Shown in pieces: positions 34,750 to 42,469 of a DNA stretch of 44,433 bases. The notes beneath the pieces were generated by a model. It had not been told where the DNA came from. It did no database searches and was given only the letters and a program-made list of their open reading frames with translations. Origin of the DNA: Treponema sp. GTDB lineage: Bacteria; Spirochaetota; Spirochaetia; Treponematales; Breznakiellaceae. Positions within the stretch are counted from its first letter, which is position 1. Each line of letters opens with the position of its first letter. The stretch is taken from NCBI GenBank assembly GCA_031266075.1, contig JAISBS010000091.1, positions 1-44,433 on the forward strand. The letters are read 5' to 3'. Position numbers and translations under genes: made by a program.

Positions 34750-34925
34750 GCGCGCAAGAGCAGCCGCAGGCTGTTCTGGGATAGTGGTAGCACACGCCCG
34801 GCGCGAGGGAGCAGCCGCAGGCTGTTCTGGGATAGCGGTAGCACACGCCCGGCGCGCAATAACGGCAGCGCATAAACAGCGGTAGACCGGCTTTAGACGG
34901 TCGTACGCGCCGGCGCAAGAGCAGC
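34750..34925. repeat. 51-base tandem repeat plus composite repeat copy B, upstream of lgt
   Basis: Two copies of a 51-base unit run from 34750-34800 and 34801-34851, differing at a few bases, and a third begins at 34852. Each holds AGCAGCCGCAGGCTGTTCT and GGTAGCACACGCC. From 34801 the sequence continues through GTAGACCGGCTTTAG (34882-34896) and CGTACGCGCC, the same order as in copy A at 13740. 51 is a multiple of three, so the open frame entering lgt is not broken by the repeats. It fills most of the 223-base gap between the MinD-like gene and lgt. Confidence 0.85.
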
Positions 34926-34933
34926 CCGTGTTT

Positions 34934-36079
34934 TTAGGGCGTAAAACCCTGGGACATGGCACTGGAAAGTTTGAGCTTTAAAAAATTGTTTTCTTTTTTC
35001 AGTTTTGAAATTTCAAACTGCTGGGACTTTACAGTCTCAACCAGATCCCCCTGGGTCAGGGCCCCGGAGTGGAGCAGATCCTCCACGTATTCCATTTTGC
35101 TGTCAAAATCGATCTCCGCCTCCAGCCCCGCTTCCTGAAAACTTTCGTCAATCTCCTTGTCATCCAGGGTGAACTGATCTTCCTCGGAGTCGAGGATTTT
35201 GTCGGCGATCCGGTAAATCGCCTGGGAGAGGATCGACTGGGGCTTATACAGGGTGATGGGCAGCCGGGACTGGAGGGCCGTATCCTGCATGGCGTCCCGG
35301 TAGATCACCCCCAGGTGTTCGATTTTCAAATCCAGGTATTCCTCGCAGGAACGGCGGATCTTCATGGCCACATCGGCGTCCCTGGGTTCATCCACCATGT
35401 TCATGATCAGCCGGGGGTGGAGCCGCCCGATATGGTCCATAAATTTGCCGTAGGATGCGGGATCGATCTTTTTGACCTCCGGCAGCATCCGGGGAATGTA
35501 TAGCTTCTGGGGCCCCGCCCCCTCCTTGCGAATCTGCTCCAGATAGGCGCGGGCCGCGGTCCCCTTGCCAAAAACCGTAAACATGAGCCGGAAGACCGTG
35601 TTTTTCAGGAACACGTAGGCGTTCAGCACCGCCGTTACCACCGGGGCGGAGACCACAATACCCTGGCCCGAAAGGAGAAAAAAGTCCAGAATCGACTGGT
35701 GGGTTCCCGCCCCCAGGTCCAGAATGAGGATGTCCGTTTCGGTTTTGAGGGCCAGGAGCCGCCGGACCAGGGCCTTGAGCTGGGAAGCCCGGAGGTTGGC
35801 GGTGCCCGGTATTTCCGTGTCGCCGGGAATGAACCGGAGGCCCCGGACATCCGTATCGACGATCACCCGGTTAAAGTCCGATTTCAGATCGTTGAGGAAG
35901 GTGCCGATTCCCGTCTGGGGGGACTGATGGCCCAGTACCAGATGGAGGTTCGAGGCCCCCAGATCCAGATCCGCCAGCACCACCCGCTGTCCCGCCTGGG
36001 CGAAGGCCACGCCCAGATTCGCCGCCACCAGGGATTTTCCCACGCCGCCCTTGCCGCTGGCCACCGGAACAATACGCAT
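34934..36079 (-). CDS. MinD/ParA-family ATPase with C-terminal coiled coil
   Basis: A 381-residue cytosolic P-loop ATPase. The deviant Walker A SGKGGVGKS lies near the N-terminus (about residues 8-16) with the signature Lys before GGVGK. Walker A' is LADLDLGASN and the Walker-B-like strand is ILILDLGAGTHQSILDFF. The last 40 residues (SQQFEISKLKKENNFLKLKL) should form a coiled coil. MinD/FlhG/ParA relatives place cell poles, flagella or DNA, and which applies here cannot be read. The ATG at 36079 overlaps the upstream stop by one base (TGATG); the GTG three bases earlier is less likely. Confidence 0.9.
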   Translation of the reverse strand: MRIVPVASGKGGVGKSLVAANLGVAFAQAGQRVVLADLDLGASNLHLVLGHQSPQTGIGTFLNDLKSDFNRVIVDTDVRGLRFIPGDTEIPGTANLRASQLKALVRRLLALKTETDILILDLGAGTHQSILDFFLLSGQGIVVSAPVVTAVLNAYVFLKNTVFRLMFTVFGKGTAARAYLEQIRKEGAGPQKLYIPRMLPEVKKIDPASYGKFMDHIGRLHPRLIMNMVDEPRDADVAMKIRRSCEEYLDLKIEHLGVIYRDAMQDTALQSRLPITLYKPQSILSQAIYRIADKILDSEEDQFTLDDKEIDESFQEAGLEAEIDFDSKMEYVEDLLHSGALTQGDLVETVKSQQFEISKLKKENNFLKLKLSSAMSQGFTP

Positions 36080-36552
36080 CACGTAACCCCGCCGCTTCCG
36101 GCTGTTTCCGCCGGAAGGGCCCCGGCAGCCGGCGTCCCGGCGGAGGCTTCAAGCTCCCGGACTTTTCCCGACAGCGCGATCCCTCCGGCCACGGAAAACA
36201 GATCCCCCGCCAGCAGAAAAACGAGGCTCCCCAGAACCAGTAAAATGCCGGCGAGCCCCAGGTAAAAACCGGTATACATATTTTGCCGGGAGAAAATACA
36301 AAACGCGACGGTGGAAACCAGGGCCACGCATTTCCCCGCAGTGTAGAGGGGCGCATAGGCCCCGCAGCGGGAAAAGGAACGCCATAAAAAAAGGGTCATC
36401 AGGGGAAACAGCGCGTTGGGAGCCGCATAAACCAGCCAGGGGAAGGTTCCCCCGCCGCCGGGGCCGGCCAGTCTGAACACCTGCACCAAAACAACGAGCC
36501 GCATACACTCGTATATAAAAAGGGCCGCCCGCAGGGGCCGGTAAATTTCCAT
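36079..36552 (-). CDS. small membrane protein of unknown function
   Basis: A protein of about 157 residues with four probable helices (for example LRAALFIYECMRLVVLVQVF and LYTAGKCVALVSTVAFCIF) and a short hydrophilic tail rich in Ala, Gly and Glu. I do not recognise a family. ATG 36552 gives a compact membrane protein; the frame stays open upstream, but that stretch (Arg/Pro-rich) looks non-coding. It is translationally coupled to the MinD-like ATPase, so it may anchor it at the membrane (inference). Confidence 0.6.
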   Translation of the reverse strand: MEIYRPLRAALFIYECMRLVVLVQVFRLAGPGGGGTFPWLVYAAPNALFPLMTLFLWRSFSRCGAYAPLYTAGKCVALVSTVAFCIFSRQNMYTGFYLGLAGILLVLGSLVFLLAGDLFSVAGGIALSGKVRELEASAGTPAAGALPAETAGSGGVT

Positions 36553-36557
36553 ACTTA

Positions 36558-36587
36558 AAAATACGTTCAAGAGGGGATGGGGGTCAA
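36558..36587 (-). promoter_or_regulatory. possible promoter of the membrane protein-MinD-like operon
   Basis: On the minus strand, TTGACC (36587-36582), an 18-base spacer and TATTTT (36563-36558) lie five bases before the chosen ATG at 36552. The start of transcription would fall at or inside the start codon, so either the message is leaderless or another promoter is used. Confidence 0.4.
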
Positions 36588-36738
36588 GGGCTGTCAATCC
36601 GGCATCCCTGCCGGCGTGCCCGGCGGTTATGGGTACAGGCAGCGGCCATTGGTGTACGCCGGACCTGCGCTCCCAATGCCTGCCGCATAGCCCTCCACGG
36701 ACTGCTTTTGTTCGCCGCGCGTCCATGACGGCGTTGTA

Positions 36739-36767
36739 TTGTTTTTCCTCTGGGTTTTTGCTAAAAT
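36739..36767 (+). promoter_or_regulatory. promoter of ctpA
   Basis: TTGTTT (36739-36744), a 17-base spacer ending TGC, and TAAAAT (36762-36767) form a plausible promoter with an extended -10. The leader of about 70 bases contains GGGTTTTGGAACAGCC, half of the GCTGTTCC palindrome family, and the ribosome site GGAG before ATG 36842. Confidence 0.65.
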
Positions 36768-36841
36768 TCAGTAAAACTGAGGTTATTCCCAAGCCGGGCG
36801 GGTTTTGGAACAGCCGCAACTGCCGATATTATGGAGTAACT

Positions 36842-38326
36842 ATGAATACGCCTGAATCCCCCCAAAAATTGCCCCTTCCCTGGCTTTGGATGATCGCCAC
36901 CGCGGCGCTGTGCGCCATATTCGCCCTGGCGTCGGTTCCGCCAACCCTGGCTCAGGAGCAGAACGGAACGGCCCAGAACGCCCGCCGTTACGCCGTGGTT
37001 ATCCAGCAGGTCTTTGATTTTATCCAGCGCCATTATGTGGACGAAGTGGACCCCCAGGCTATTTATGAAGGGGCCATGTCGGGTATGTTCAGCGCCCTGG
37101 GAGACCCCTATTCAAGCTTCCTCCCCGAATCGGAAATGACCGACCTGAACGACACTACCCGGGGAAATTTCGGCGGCGTGGGCCTGTATATTTCCGCCGG
37201 GGGGCTCCAGACCGACGGTAAAATGACCTACGTGGAAGTAGCCGCCCCCATTGAAGACACCCCCGGCTGGCGGGCGGGGATAAATCCCGGCGATCAGATC
37301 ATTGCCATTGACGAAGCGTCCACCAACGGCCTTACCATGGATGAAGTGCTGGCCAAACTCAGGGGCGTTCCGGGAACCGGGGTGAATCTCCTCATCCGCC
37401 GGGGAGAAAAACTGGAATTTCCCGTAACCCTGGTTCGGGCGATCATTGAAGTTCCTACTACCAAATACGCCATGATCGGCGATACGGGCTACCTCAAGCT
37501 CATTACCTTTACCCCCATGACTGTGGATAGGGCCCAGGACGCCATTAATTCATTCCGGGCCCAAAACTACACGAGCCTGATTCTGGACCTTCGGAACAAC
37601 TACGGCGGGCTCCTCAATTCCGCGGTGGAAATCAGCAGCCTTTTCCTTGACGGCGGCCTGGTGGTGCGGACCAAATCCCGGATCCCCTCGGAAAACGACG
37701 ACTTCAATACCCGGCTCCCCGTCATGGTGGGCCCGGAAATTCCGGTCATCATCCTTATTAACCGGGGCTCCGCCTCGGCATCGGAAATTGTGGCGGGGGC
37801 GCTGAAAGACCGGGGCCGGGCCTATCTGGTGGGGGAAAGGTCTTTTGGCAAGGGATCGGTTCAGCAGGTCTATCCCCTGGAAAAATCGGGCTTCAGGATC
37901 ACTACCGCCCGGTACTACACTCCCAGCGATGTCAACATTGACAAGATCGGCATACCGCCGGACCGGGAGGTCATGTTCCCCGAATACACCGATGCGGATG
38001 CGGAAAAACTCAGCGAGCTTATTAAATCGAACAAAATCGCCTCGTTTATTAAAAACAGCCCCAGCGCAAGTTCCGCGGATATCGACCTTTACGCCCGGGT
38101 TCTGGCCAGGGAATATCAGCTTGACATTCCCCTGCTCCGCCGGCTTATCAGAAACGAACAGAACCGGGCCACCATCGCCCCGGTTTACGATTTGGAATAC
38201 GATGTCCAGCTCCAGGAGGCGGTAAAAATACTCCGGGAAGGGCAGTACCTCCCGCTGATGCAGACCACTAAAACCCTCAAGGCCCTGCAGGAAGAGGCTG
38301 TTGAGGATATGCCCCTGGCCTCATAG
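36842..38326 (+). CDS. CtpA-type C-terminal processing protease (S41)
   Basis: A 494-residue serine protease exported by an N-terminal signal or anchor (WMIATAALCAIFALASVPP). It has a PDZ domain (GVGLYISAGG; PGWRAGINPGDQIIAIDEAS) and an S41 catalytic core with TGYLKLITF, LILDLRNNYGGLL, the nucleophile Ser in NRGSASASEIVAGALKD, and the general-base Lys in ERSFGKGSVQ. A C-terminal helical extension of about 110 residues follows. It acts in the periplasm on protein C-termini. The ATG at 36842 follows GGAG; the open frame upstream is the promoter region. rsmE is 21 bases downstream. Confidence 0.96.
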   Translation: MNTPESPQKLPLPWLWMIATAALCAIFALASVPPTLAQEQNGTAQNARRYAVVIQQVFDFIQRHYVDEVDPQAIYEGAMSGMFSALGDPYSSFLPESEMTDLNDTTRGNFGGVGLYISAGGLQTDGKMTYVEVAAPIEDTPGWRAGINPGDQIIAIDEASTNGLTMDEVLAKLRGVPGTGVNLLIRRGEKLEFPVTLVRAIIEVPTTKYAMIGDTGYLKLITFTPMTVDRAQDAINSFRAQNYTSLILDLRNNYGGLLNSAVEISSLFLDGGLVVRTKSRIPSENDDFNTRLPVMVGPEIPVIILINRGSASASEIVAGALKDRGRAYLVGERSFGKGSVQQVYPLEKSGFRITTARYYTPSDVNIDKIGIPPDREVMFPEYTDADAEKLSELIKSNKIASFIKNSPSASSADIDLYARVLAREYQLDIPLLRRLIRNEQNRATIAPVYDLEYDVQLQEAVKILREGQYLPLMQTTKTLKALQEEAVEDMPLAS

Positions 38327-38347
38327 CCGCCCGGCTGTACCGGCCCC

Positions 38348-39163
38348 ATGAAGCGCTTTATTTTAAGCCGGAGCCCCGGCGTGGACGGTACGGTGCGGCT
38401 CGTTGGGGAGGACTACCATTATCTGGTCCGGGTCCGGCGTCTGGCCCCCGGCGAGACCTTTCCCGTCCGGCTCCCCGGCGGCGGCGAAACCCTGGTGCGG
38501 ATTCTGGCGGTTGAAAACGGCGTCCTCACCGGGGCCTGCGTTCCCGCCGCCGGAGCGCCCGCCGGGGCCGCGTCCCCCCCGCTGCCGCCGCTCATCCTGT
38601 TCCAGGCCCTGCCCCGGGGGGCCAAAATGGACCTTATCGTCCGGCAGGCCGCCGAGGGGGGCCTTGCGGAAATCGTCCCCTTTGTGTCGGAACATTCAAT
38701 CCCCCGGCCCGAAGACGGGGGGCCGGGGAACCGGCTGCGGCGCTGGGAAAAGATTGTCCGGGAAGCCCGCCAGCAAAGCGGCTCCCCCATTGCCACCGCC
38801 GTCAGGCCCCCCCTGGACCCGGAAGGGCTTTTTGAATATTGGCAGGAACTCCGGGGCGGGGGCCGGAATGTCCTGGGTCTCCTTTTTCATCAAAGCCCCC
38901 TTGAACAGGCCAGCCTCCACAGGTATCTTGGTATGGAGCCCGAACTGGTTGTGTTGGCCATAGGGCCCGAGGGGGGCTTTTCCCCCGGCGAGGTATCCCG
39001 GTTTTTGAAAGCGGACTTCAAACCGCTGACCATTGGCGATACCGTTTTGCGAACCGAGACCGCCGCCCTCTACGGGGCCGCGGCGGTCCGGACCATTCTT
39101 TTGGAGCGTAGTTCGTGGCTGCCGAAAACACCCCCCTCCAGCGGGAGCGGGTCAATTTATTAA
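38348..39163 (+). CDS. rsmE: RsmE, 16S rRNA m3U1498 methyltransferase
   Basis: A 271-residue SPOUT-class enzyme. The N-terminal PUA-like domain (about 1-75) contains HYLVRVRRLAPGETFPV. The knotted methyltransferase domain shows LPRGAKMDLIVRQAAEGG, KIVREARQQSGSP, AIGPEGGFSPGEV and the knot motif IGDTVLRTETAALYGAAAV. The last 17 residues (SWLPKTPPSSGSGSIY) are outside the usual family end and are encoded in the overlap with the next gene. The ATG at 38348 has no clear ribosome site. Confidence 0.94.
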   Translation: MKRFILSRSPGVDGTVRLVGEDYHYLVRVRRLAPGETFPVRLPGGGETLVRILAVENGVLTGACVPAAGAPAGAASPPLPPLILFQALPRGAKMDLIVRQAAEGGLAEIVPFVSEHSIPRPEDGGPGNRLRRWEKIVREARQQSGSPIATAVRPPLDPEGLFEYWQELRGGGRNVLGLLFHQSPLEQASLHRYLGMEPELVVLAIGPEGGFSPGEVSRFLKADFKPLTIGDTVLRTETAALYGAAAVRTILLERSSWLPKTPPSSGSGSIY

Positions 39164-39873
39164 AAGTTCCGGTTGACATTGTACCCCAGGACCGGCTTAC
39201 CGAAGTGGTGTATGAGCTTCTGGCCGCCGGCAAGGGCCAAAATATTATCCTCCTTTCCCTCTGGGACCTCCTGCGGGCCCGGCGGAGCGGGGAGTACCGT
39301 TCCTTTGTCCTTAACGCGGGCCTGGTGATCCCCATTTCAAAAAGCCTGGTGGGGGGCGTCCGTTTTTTAACGGGGAAAACCGCCGTCCGGTATATGCCCT
39401 TTGATTTTGTTGTCAATCTGCTGACGATCCTGGAGGGCCGGGAATTTTCCGTGTACCTGCTGGGTGGTAAGCCCCGGGTTCTCCAGAAAACCGAAAAAAA
39501 CATCCGTCAGACCTTCCCCCGGCTGCGGGTGGTGGGCCGCTATATCGGGGCCTTCAAACGGCAGGAAGAGGCCACGATCCTCCAGGCGATCCGCAAGGCG
39601 TCCCCCTCGCTGCTGCTGGTGGGCAAGGGCGTCGGCGGACAGGAACAGTGGATCGTAAAAAACAACCTCCGGCTCAGCGGGGGGCTGCGGCTCTGGTGCA
39701 GCGATCTGTTCGAGGTCTTTGCGGAGCGGAAAAAACGGCCTTCCCGGAAAACTTTTGACCGGGGCCTTGAGTGGATGGGCTACTGTGTGCGGAACCCCCT
39801 GAAATTTTTCCGTATCTTCCCCTATTGTTATTACAAGCTGCTGCTGTTGATCTACCGGGTTTTTAAAAAATAA
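39115..39873 (+). CDS. WecG/TagA/CpsF-fold protein lacking usual catalytic residues
   Basis: A 252-residue protein of the WecG/TagA/CpsF glycosyltransferase fold. Recognisable parts are VPVDIVPQDRLTEVVYELL, FVLNAGLVIPISKSLVGG, FSVYLLGGKPRVLQKTEKNI, LRVVGRYIGAF, and LLLVGKGVGGQEQWI. The usual DG catalytic Asp after the (A/V)LVVP strand is replaced by Ile-Ser, and the early Thr-x-Asn motif is not seen. A basic, hydrophobic C-terminal tail (FFRIFPYCYYKLLLLIYRVF) could bind the membrane as in TagA. The GTG at 39115 overlaps rsmE by 49 bases, with GGAG nine bases before it. It may be an enzyme with an altered mechanism or a non-catalytic relative. Confidence 0.8.
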   Translation: MAAENTPLQRERVNLLKVPVDIVPQDRLTEVVYELLAAGKGQNIILLSLWDLLRARRSGEYRSFVLNAGLVIPISKSLVGGVRFLTGKTAVRYMPFDFVVNLLTILEGREFSVYLLGGKPRVLQKTEKNIRQTFPRLRVVGRYIGAFKRQEEATILQAIRKASPSLLLVGKGVGGQEQWIVKNNLRLSGGLRLWCSDLFEVFAERKKRPSRKTFDRGLEWMGYCVRNPLKFFRIFPYCYYKLLLLIYRVFKK

Positions 39874-40055
39874 CCGGAGCTGTTCCGAAACCGGCTGGCT
39901 TTTGGAGCAAGCTCAACGGATAGGGCGGACAAAACCTCTCCGGCCCCGCCGGGCAGTGCCTCTGTGCCGCCGGGCGGCTCCACACTTCGCTCTTTCCCCC
40001 CATAGAAACCCCGGCCCCGCCGCTGCCGGGGGCCTGGTTTCGCCATACGTACGTA

Positions 40056-40084
40056 TTGACAAGGAGCCCCTTGTTCATTAGTAT
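40056..40084 (+). promoter_or_regulatory. consensus promoter of rho with long leader
   Basis: TTGACA (40056-40061), a 17-base spacer, and TAGTAT (40079-40084). Transcription should start near 40091, leaving a leader of about 220 bases before ATG 40311. rho is known to be autoregulated through its leader in E. coli; the same is possible here. Confidence 0.85.
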
Positions 40085-40260
40085 TAAAGCACCGGGGTTG
40101 GCCCGGAGCAGCAGATTCAAAACCCGCCGGGCCGCAGCTTGGCTTGTCTTTTATACGAGGGGCTGTTCCAGGGCGTTGGTTTTTGGAACACCTCACTAGA
40201 CAAACAATCAAGAAGTGTGTTTTATTTTAAAAAAAGGCTGATGTTGATGTATCCAATCTT

Positions 40261-40283
40261 TTTCCGGGTTGTCTACCCGGAAA
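40261..40283 (+). promoter_or_regulatory. hairpin just upstream of the rho start
   Basis: TTTCCGGGT (40261-40269) and ACCCGGAAA (40275-40283) are perfect complements with a five-base loop, 28 bases before the rho ATG and 14 bases before the ribosome site AGGTGG. It could control translation or leader attenuation. Confidence 0.6.
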
Positions 40284-40310
40284 CATGGTAATCCAATAGG
40301 TGGTTCAATA

Positions 40311-42101
40311 ATGGCAATGGTACGGAGGGGCCGCAAGCCCAAGATCGTGGAAAACGATGAAATGTTGAGTTTTGATCCGGTAAACCCGGATTCAGGCGCC
40401 GGGGCCGGGGAAAACGAAAACGGCGCCGGCGACTGGGAGGGTTCCCCCTCAGAGGCGGATGCGGCCTTTGACGACGAGGGCGGCGAGAAAAACGGCGGGC
40501 GGGCGGTGGTTGTCCGGGCCCGGACAAAACGAGCCGTCCCAAGGCCGGAGGGCCGGGGCCGCTACAACCGGCAGGGCGCCGCTTCCGGCGGGGCCCCCTA
40601 CGGCGCGGGTCCATCAGGCCCGTTTTCGGGGAATAACGGGAACCGGGGGCCTGCAGCCTGGGAAAACAGCGGCGGGGACTCCGCCGGGGCGCCTGCTCCG
40701 GGCCTTCCCCTTGCCGGGCCGGGAGAGACTCCCGCGCCCCTCCAGGGACTGCCGGTCCGTCTGCCCTCTATGCCGGACATCTATGGCCGGCCCGAACCCC
40801 GGCTGGATCAGGACAACGGCAAGCCCCGGCTCACTATCAATGAGCTGATCCGCCTGAACATGATCGATTTGCGGGAACTGGCGACCTCGTACAACATTTC
40901 CCATGACGATATGGTGGCCCTTAAAAAACAGGAAATCGTCTTTTCGATCCTCAAGGCCCACACCGAGCGGGGGGGGATCATCTACGCCTACGGCTCCCTG
41001 GAAATTCTGCCCGACAGTTACGGCTTTCTGCGGAGCCCCCAGAATTCCTACCTTCCCGGCCCCGACGACATTTACATCAGCCCCAGCCAGATCCGGCTCT
41101 TTGCCCTGAAAACCGGGGACACGGTCTACGGCCAGATCCGCAGCCCCAAGGAGCAGGAACGGTTTTTCGCCATGCTCCGGGTGGAAACGGTAAACTACGA
41201 CGACCCCACGGTGGCCCAGAACCGGATTCCCTTTGACAACCTGACCCCCCTGTACCCGAACCAGAAACTGGATTTGGAAACGGTTACCGAGGGTATATCC
41301 GAGCGGATCATCAACCTCTTCTGCCCCATCGGCAAGGGCCAGCGGGCCCTGATTGTGGCCCCGCCCCGGACGGGAAAAACCATTATGATGCAGAAGATCG
41401 CCAACGCCATCACCAAAAACCACCCCGAGGTCTACCTTATCGTGCTGCTCATCGACGAGCGGCCCGAGGAAGTTACCGACATGGAGCGGACCGTCCGGGC
41501 AGAGGTGATTTCGTCAACCTTTGACGAACAGGCCAGCCGCCACGTCCAGGTTACCGAAATGGTACTGGAAAAGGCCAAACGCCTCGTGGAGCATAAAAAA
41601 GACGTGGTCATACTGTTGGATTCCATCACCCGCCTGGCCCGGGCCTATAACCAGACCGTCCCCACCTCGGGGAAGATTCTCTCAGGCGGTGTGGACTCCA
41701 ACGCCCTCCACAAGCCCAAGCGGTTTTTCGGGGCCGCCCGGAATATTGAGGAAGGGGGAAGCCTGACCATCATCTCCACCGCCCTGATCGAAACCGGCAG
41801 CCGCATGGACGAGGTTATCTTTGAAGAATTCAAGGGTACGGGGAATCTGGAAATCGACCTGGACCGGCGGATCAGCGACCGGCGGCTCTTCCCGGCGATC
41901 AACATCAAAAAGTCCGGCACCCGGAAGGAAGAACTGCTCCTCAGCGAGGAAGAACTCCAGAAGATCTGGGTTCTGCGGAAGGTCATCAATCCCATGGACG
42001 ACATCGAGATCATCGAGCTTCTTATTGACAGGATGAAAAAATCCCGGAATAATGAAGCGTTCCTGAGATCCATGAACACCGGCAGCGCCGGGACAGATTG
42101 A
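40311..42101 (+). CDS. rho: Rho transcription terminator with long disordered N-terminus
   Basis: This 596-residue protein forms a hexameric RNA helicase that ends transcription. Residues 1 to about 175 are low-complexity (Gly, Ala, Glu, Pro, Arg) and probably disordered. The Rho N-domain ([20 protein letters not shown]) and the cold-shock-like RNA-binding domain ([30 protein letters not shown]) follow. The ATPase core has [14 protein letters not shown] (Walker A), [26 protein letters not shown] (Walker B), and [20 protein letters not shown] 40311 is chosen for its AGGTGG; a TTG at 40269 lies inside the hairpin. The 3' end is tandemly duplicated just after the stop. Confidence 0.97.
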   Translation: MAMVRRGRKPKIVENDEMLSFDPVNPDSGAGAGENENGAGDWEGSPSEADAAFDDEGGEKNGGRAVVVRARTKRAVPRPEGRGRYNRQGAASGGAPYGAGPSGPFSGNNGNRGPAAWENSGGDSAGAPAPGLPLAGPGETPAPLQGLPVRLPSMPDIYGRPEPRLDQDNGKPRLTINELIRLNMIDLRELATSYNISHDDMVALKKQEIVFSILKAHTERGGIIYAYGSLEILPDSYGFLRSPQNSYLPGPDDIYISPSQIRLFALKTGDTVYGQIRSPKEQERFFAMLRVETVNYDDPTVAQNRIPFDNLTPLYPNQKLDLETVTEGISERIINLFCPIGKGQRALIVAPPRTGKTIMMQKIANAITKNHPEVYLIVLLIDERPEEVTDMERTVRAEVISSTFDEQASRHVQVTEMVLEKAKRLVEHKKDVVILLDSITRLARAYNQTVPTSGKILSGGVDSNALHKPKRFFGAARNIEEGGSLTIISTALIETGSRMDEVIFEEFKGTGNLEIDLDRRISDRRLFPAINIKKSGTRKEELLLSEEELQKIWVLRKVINPMDDIEIIELLIDRMKKSRNNEAFLRSMNTGSAGTD

Positions 42102-42145
42102 AGGAACGCGGCGTTCCTGAGATCCATGAACACCGGCAGCGCCGG
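42057..42145 (+). repeat. tandem duplication of the rho 3' end, 54-base period
   Basis: Thirty-five bases starting GCGTTCCTGAGATCC are repeated exactly at 42057-42091 and 42111-42145. The first copy encodes [12 protein letters not shown] near the Rho C-terminus; the second follows the stop codon at 42099-42101. It is the same type of event as at the htpG 3' end. Confidence 0.9.
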
Positions 42146-42191
42146 AATTGGCGCGCCCGGTTTACACGAATATCGCGGAGGATGATACATA

Positions 42192-42395
42192 ATGAAAGAG
42201 CAGATTCACCCCAAATACGAGGCGGCCAAAATCACCTGCGTCTGCGGGAACGTGATCGAAACCCGTTCCACCGTGAAGGATATTAAGGTGGAAATTTGTT
42301 CCGCCTGCCACCCCTTCTTCACGGGTAAACAGAAACTGGTAGACACCGCGGGCCGTATCGAGCGGTTCCGCAAAAAATACAACATCAAAGAGTAG
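42192..42395 (+). CDS. rpmE: 50S ribosomal protein L31 (zinc-binding type)
   Basis: A 67-residue ribosomal protein starting [20 protein letters not shown]. It keeps the four zinc Cys as C-x-C (residues 16 and 18) and C-x2-C (CSACHPFF), so it is the zinc form made when zinc is sufficient. GGAGG lies ten bases before the ATG. rho followed by rpmE is a common bacterial order. A terminator follows. Confidence 0.97.
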   Translation: MKEQIHPKYEAAKITCVCGNVIETRSTVKDIKVEICSACHPFFTGKQKLVDTAGRIERFRKKYNIKE

Positions 42396-42444
42396 GAAGC
42401 CGCCAAAACCCACGCGGCGCTTCCGCAGCTTCCATCGCTTCCAG

Positions 42445-42469
42445 CTGTCCCGCCGGACAGTTTTCCGTT
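42445..42469 (+). terminator. Rho-independent terminator after rpmE
   Basis: CTGTCC (42445-42450), loop CGCC, GGACAG (42455-42460), then TTTTCCGTT. It ends the rho-rpmE message. The last codons of the convergent rlmK-like gene begin at 42468. Confidence 0.85.

Larger units (their letters stand above)
39874..40310 (+). other. 437-base gap upstream of rho: two palindromes, promoter, hairpin
   Basis: It contains dispersed palindromes at about 39876-39914 (GAGCT-TTCC type) and 40157-40194 (GTTCCA/TGGAAC type). The consensus promoter at 40056 and the hairpin at 40261 are listed separately. The stretch 39915-40050 is Gly/Pro/Arg-like GC-rich sequence with no credible gene. Confidence 0.65.

Noticed and set aside
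34750-34851. CRISPR array
   Set aside because: The 51-base units are directly adjacent, with no variable spacers, and no cas gene is present.
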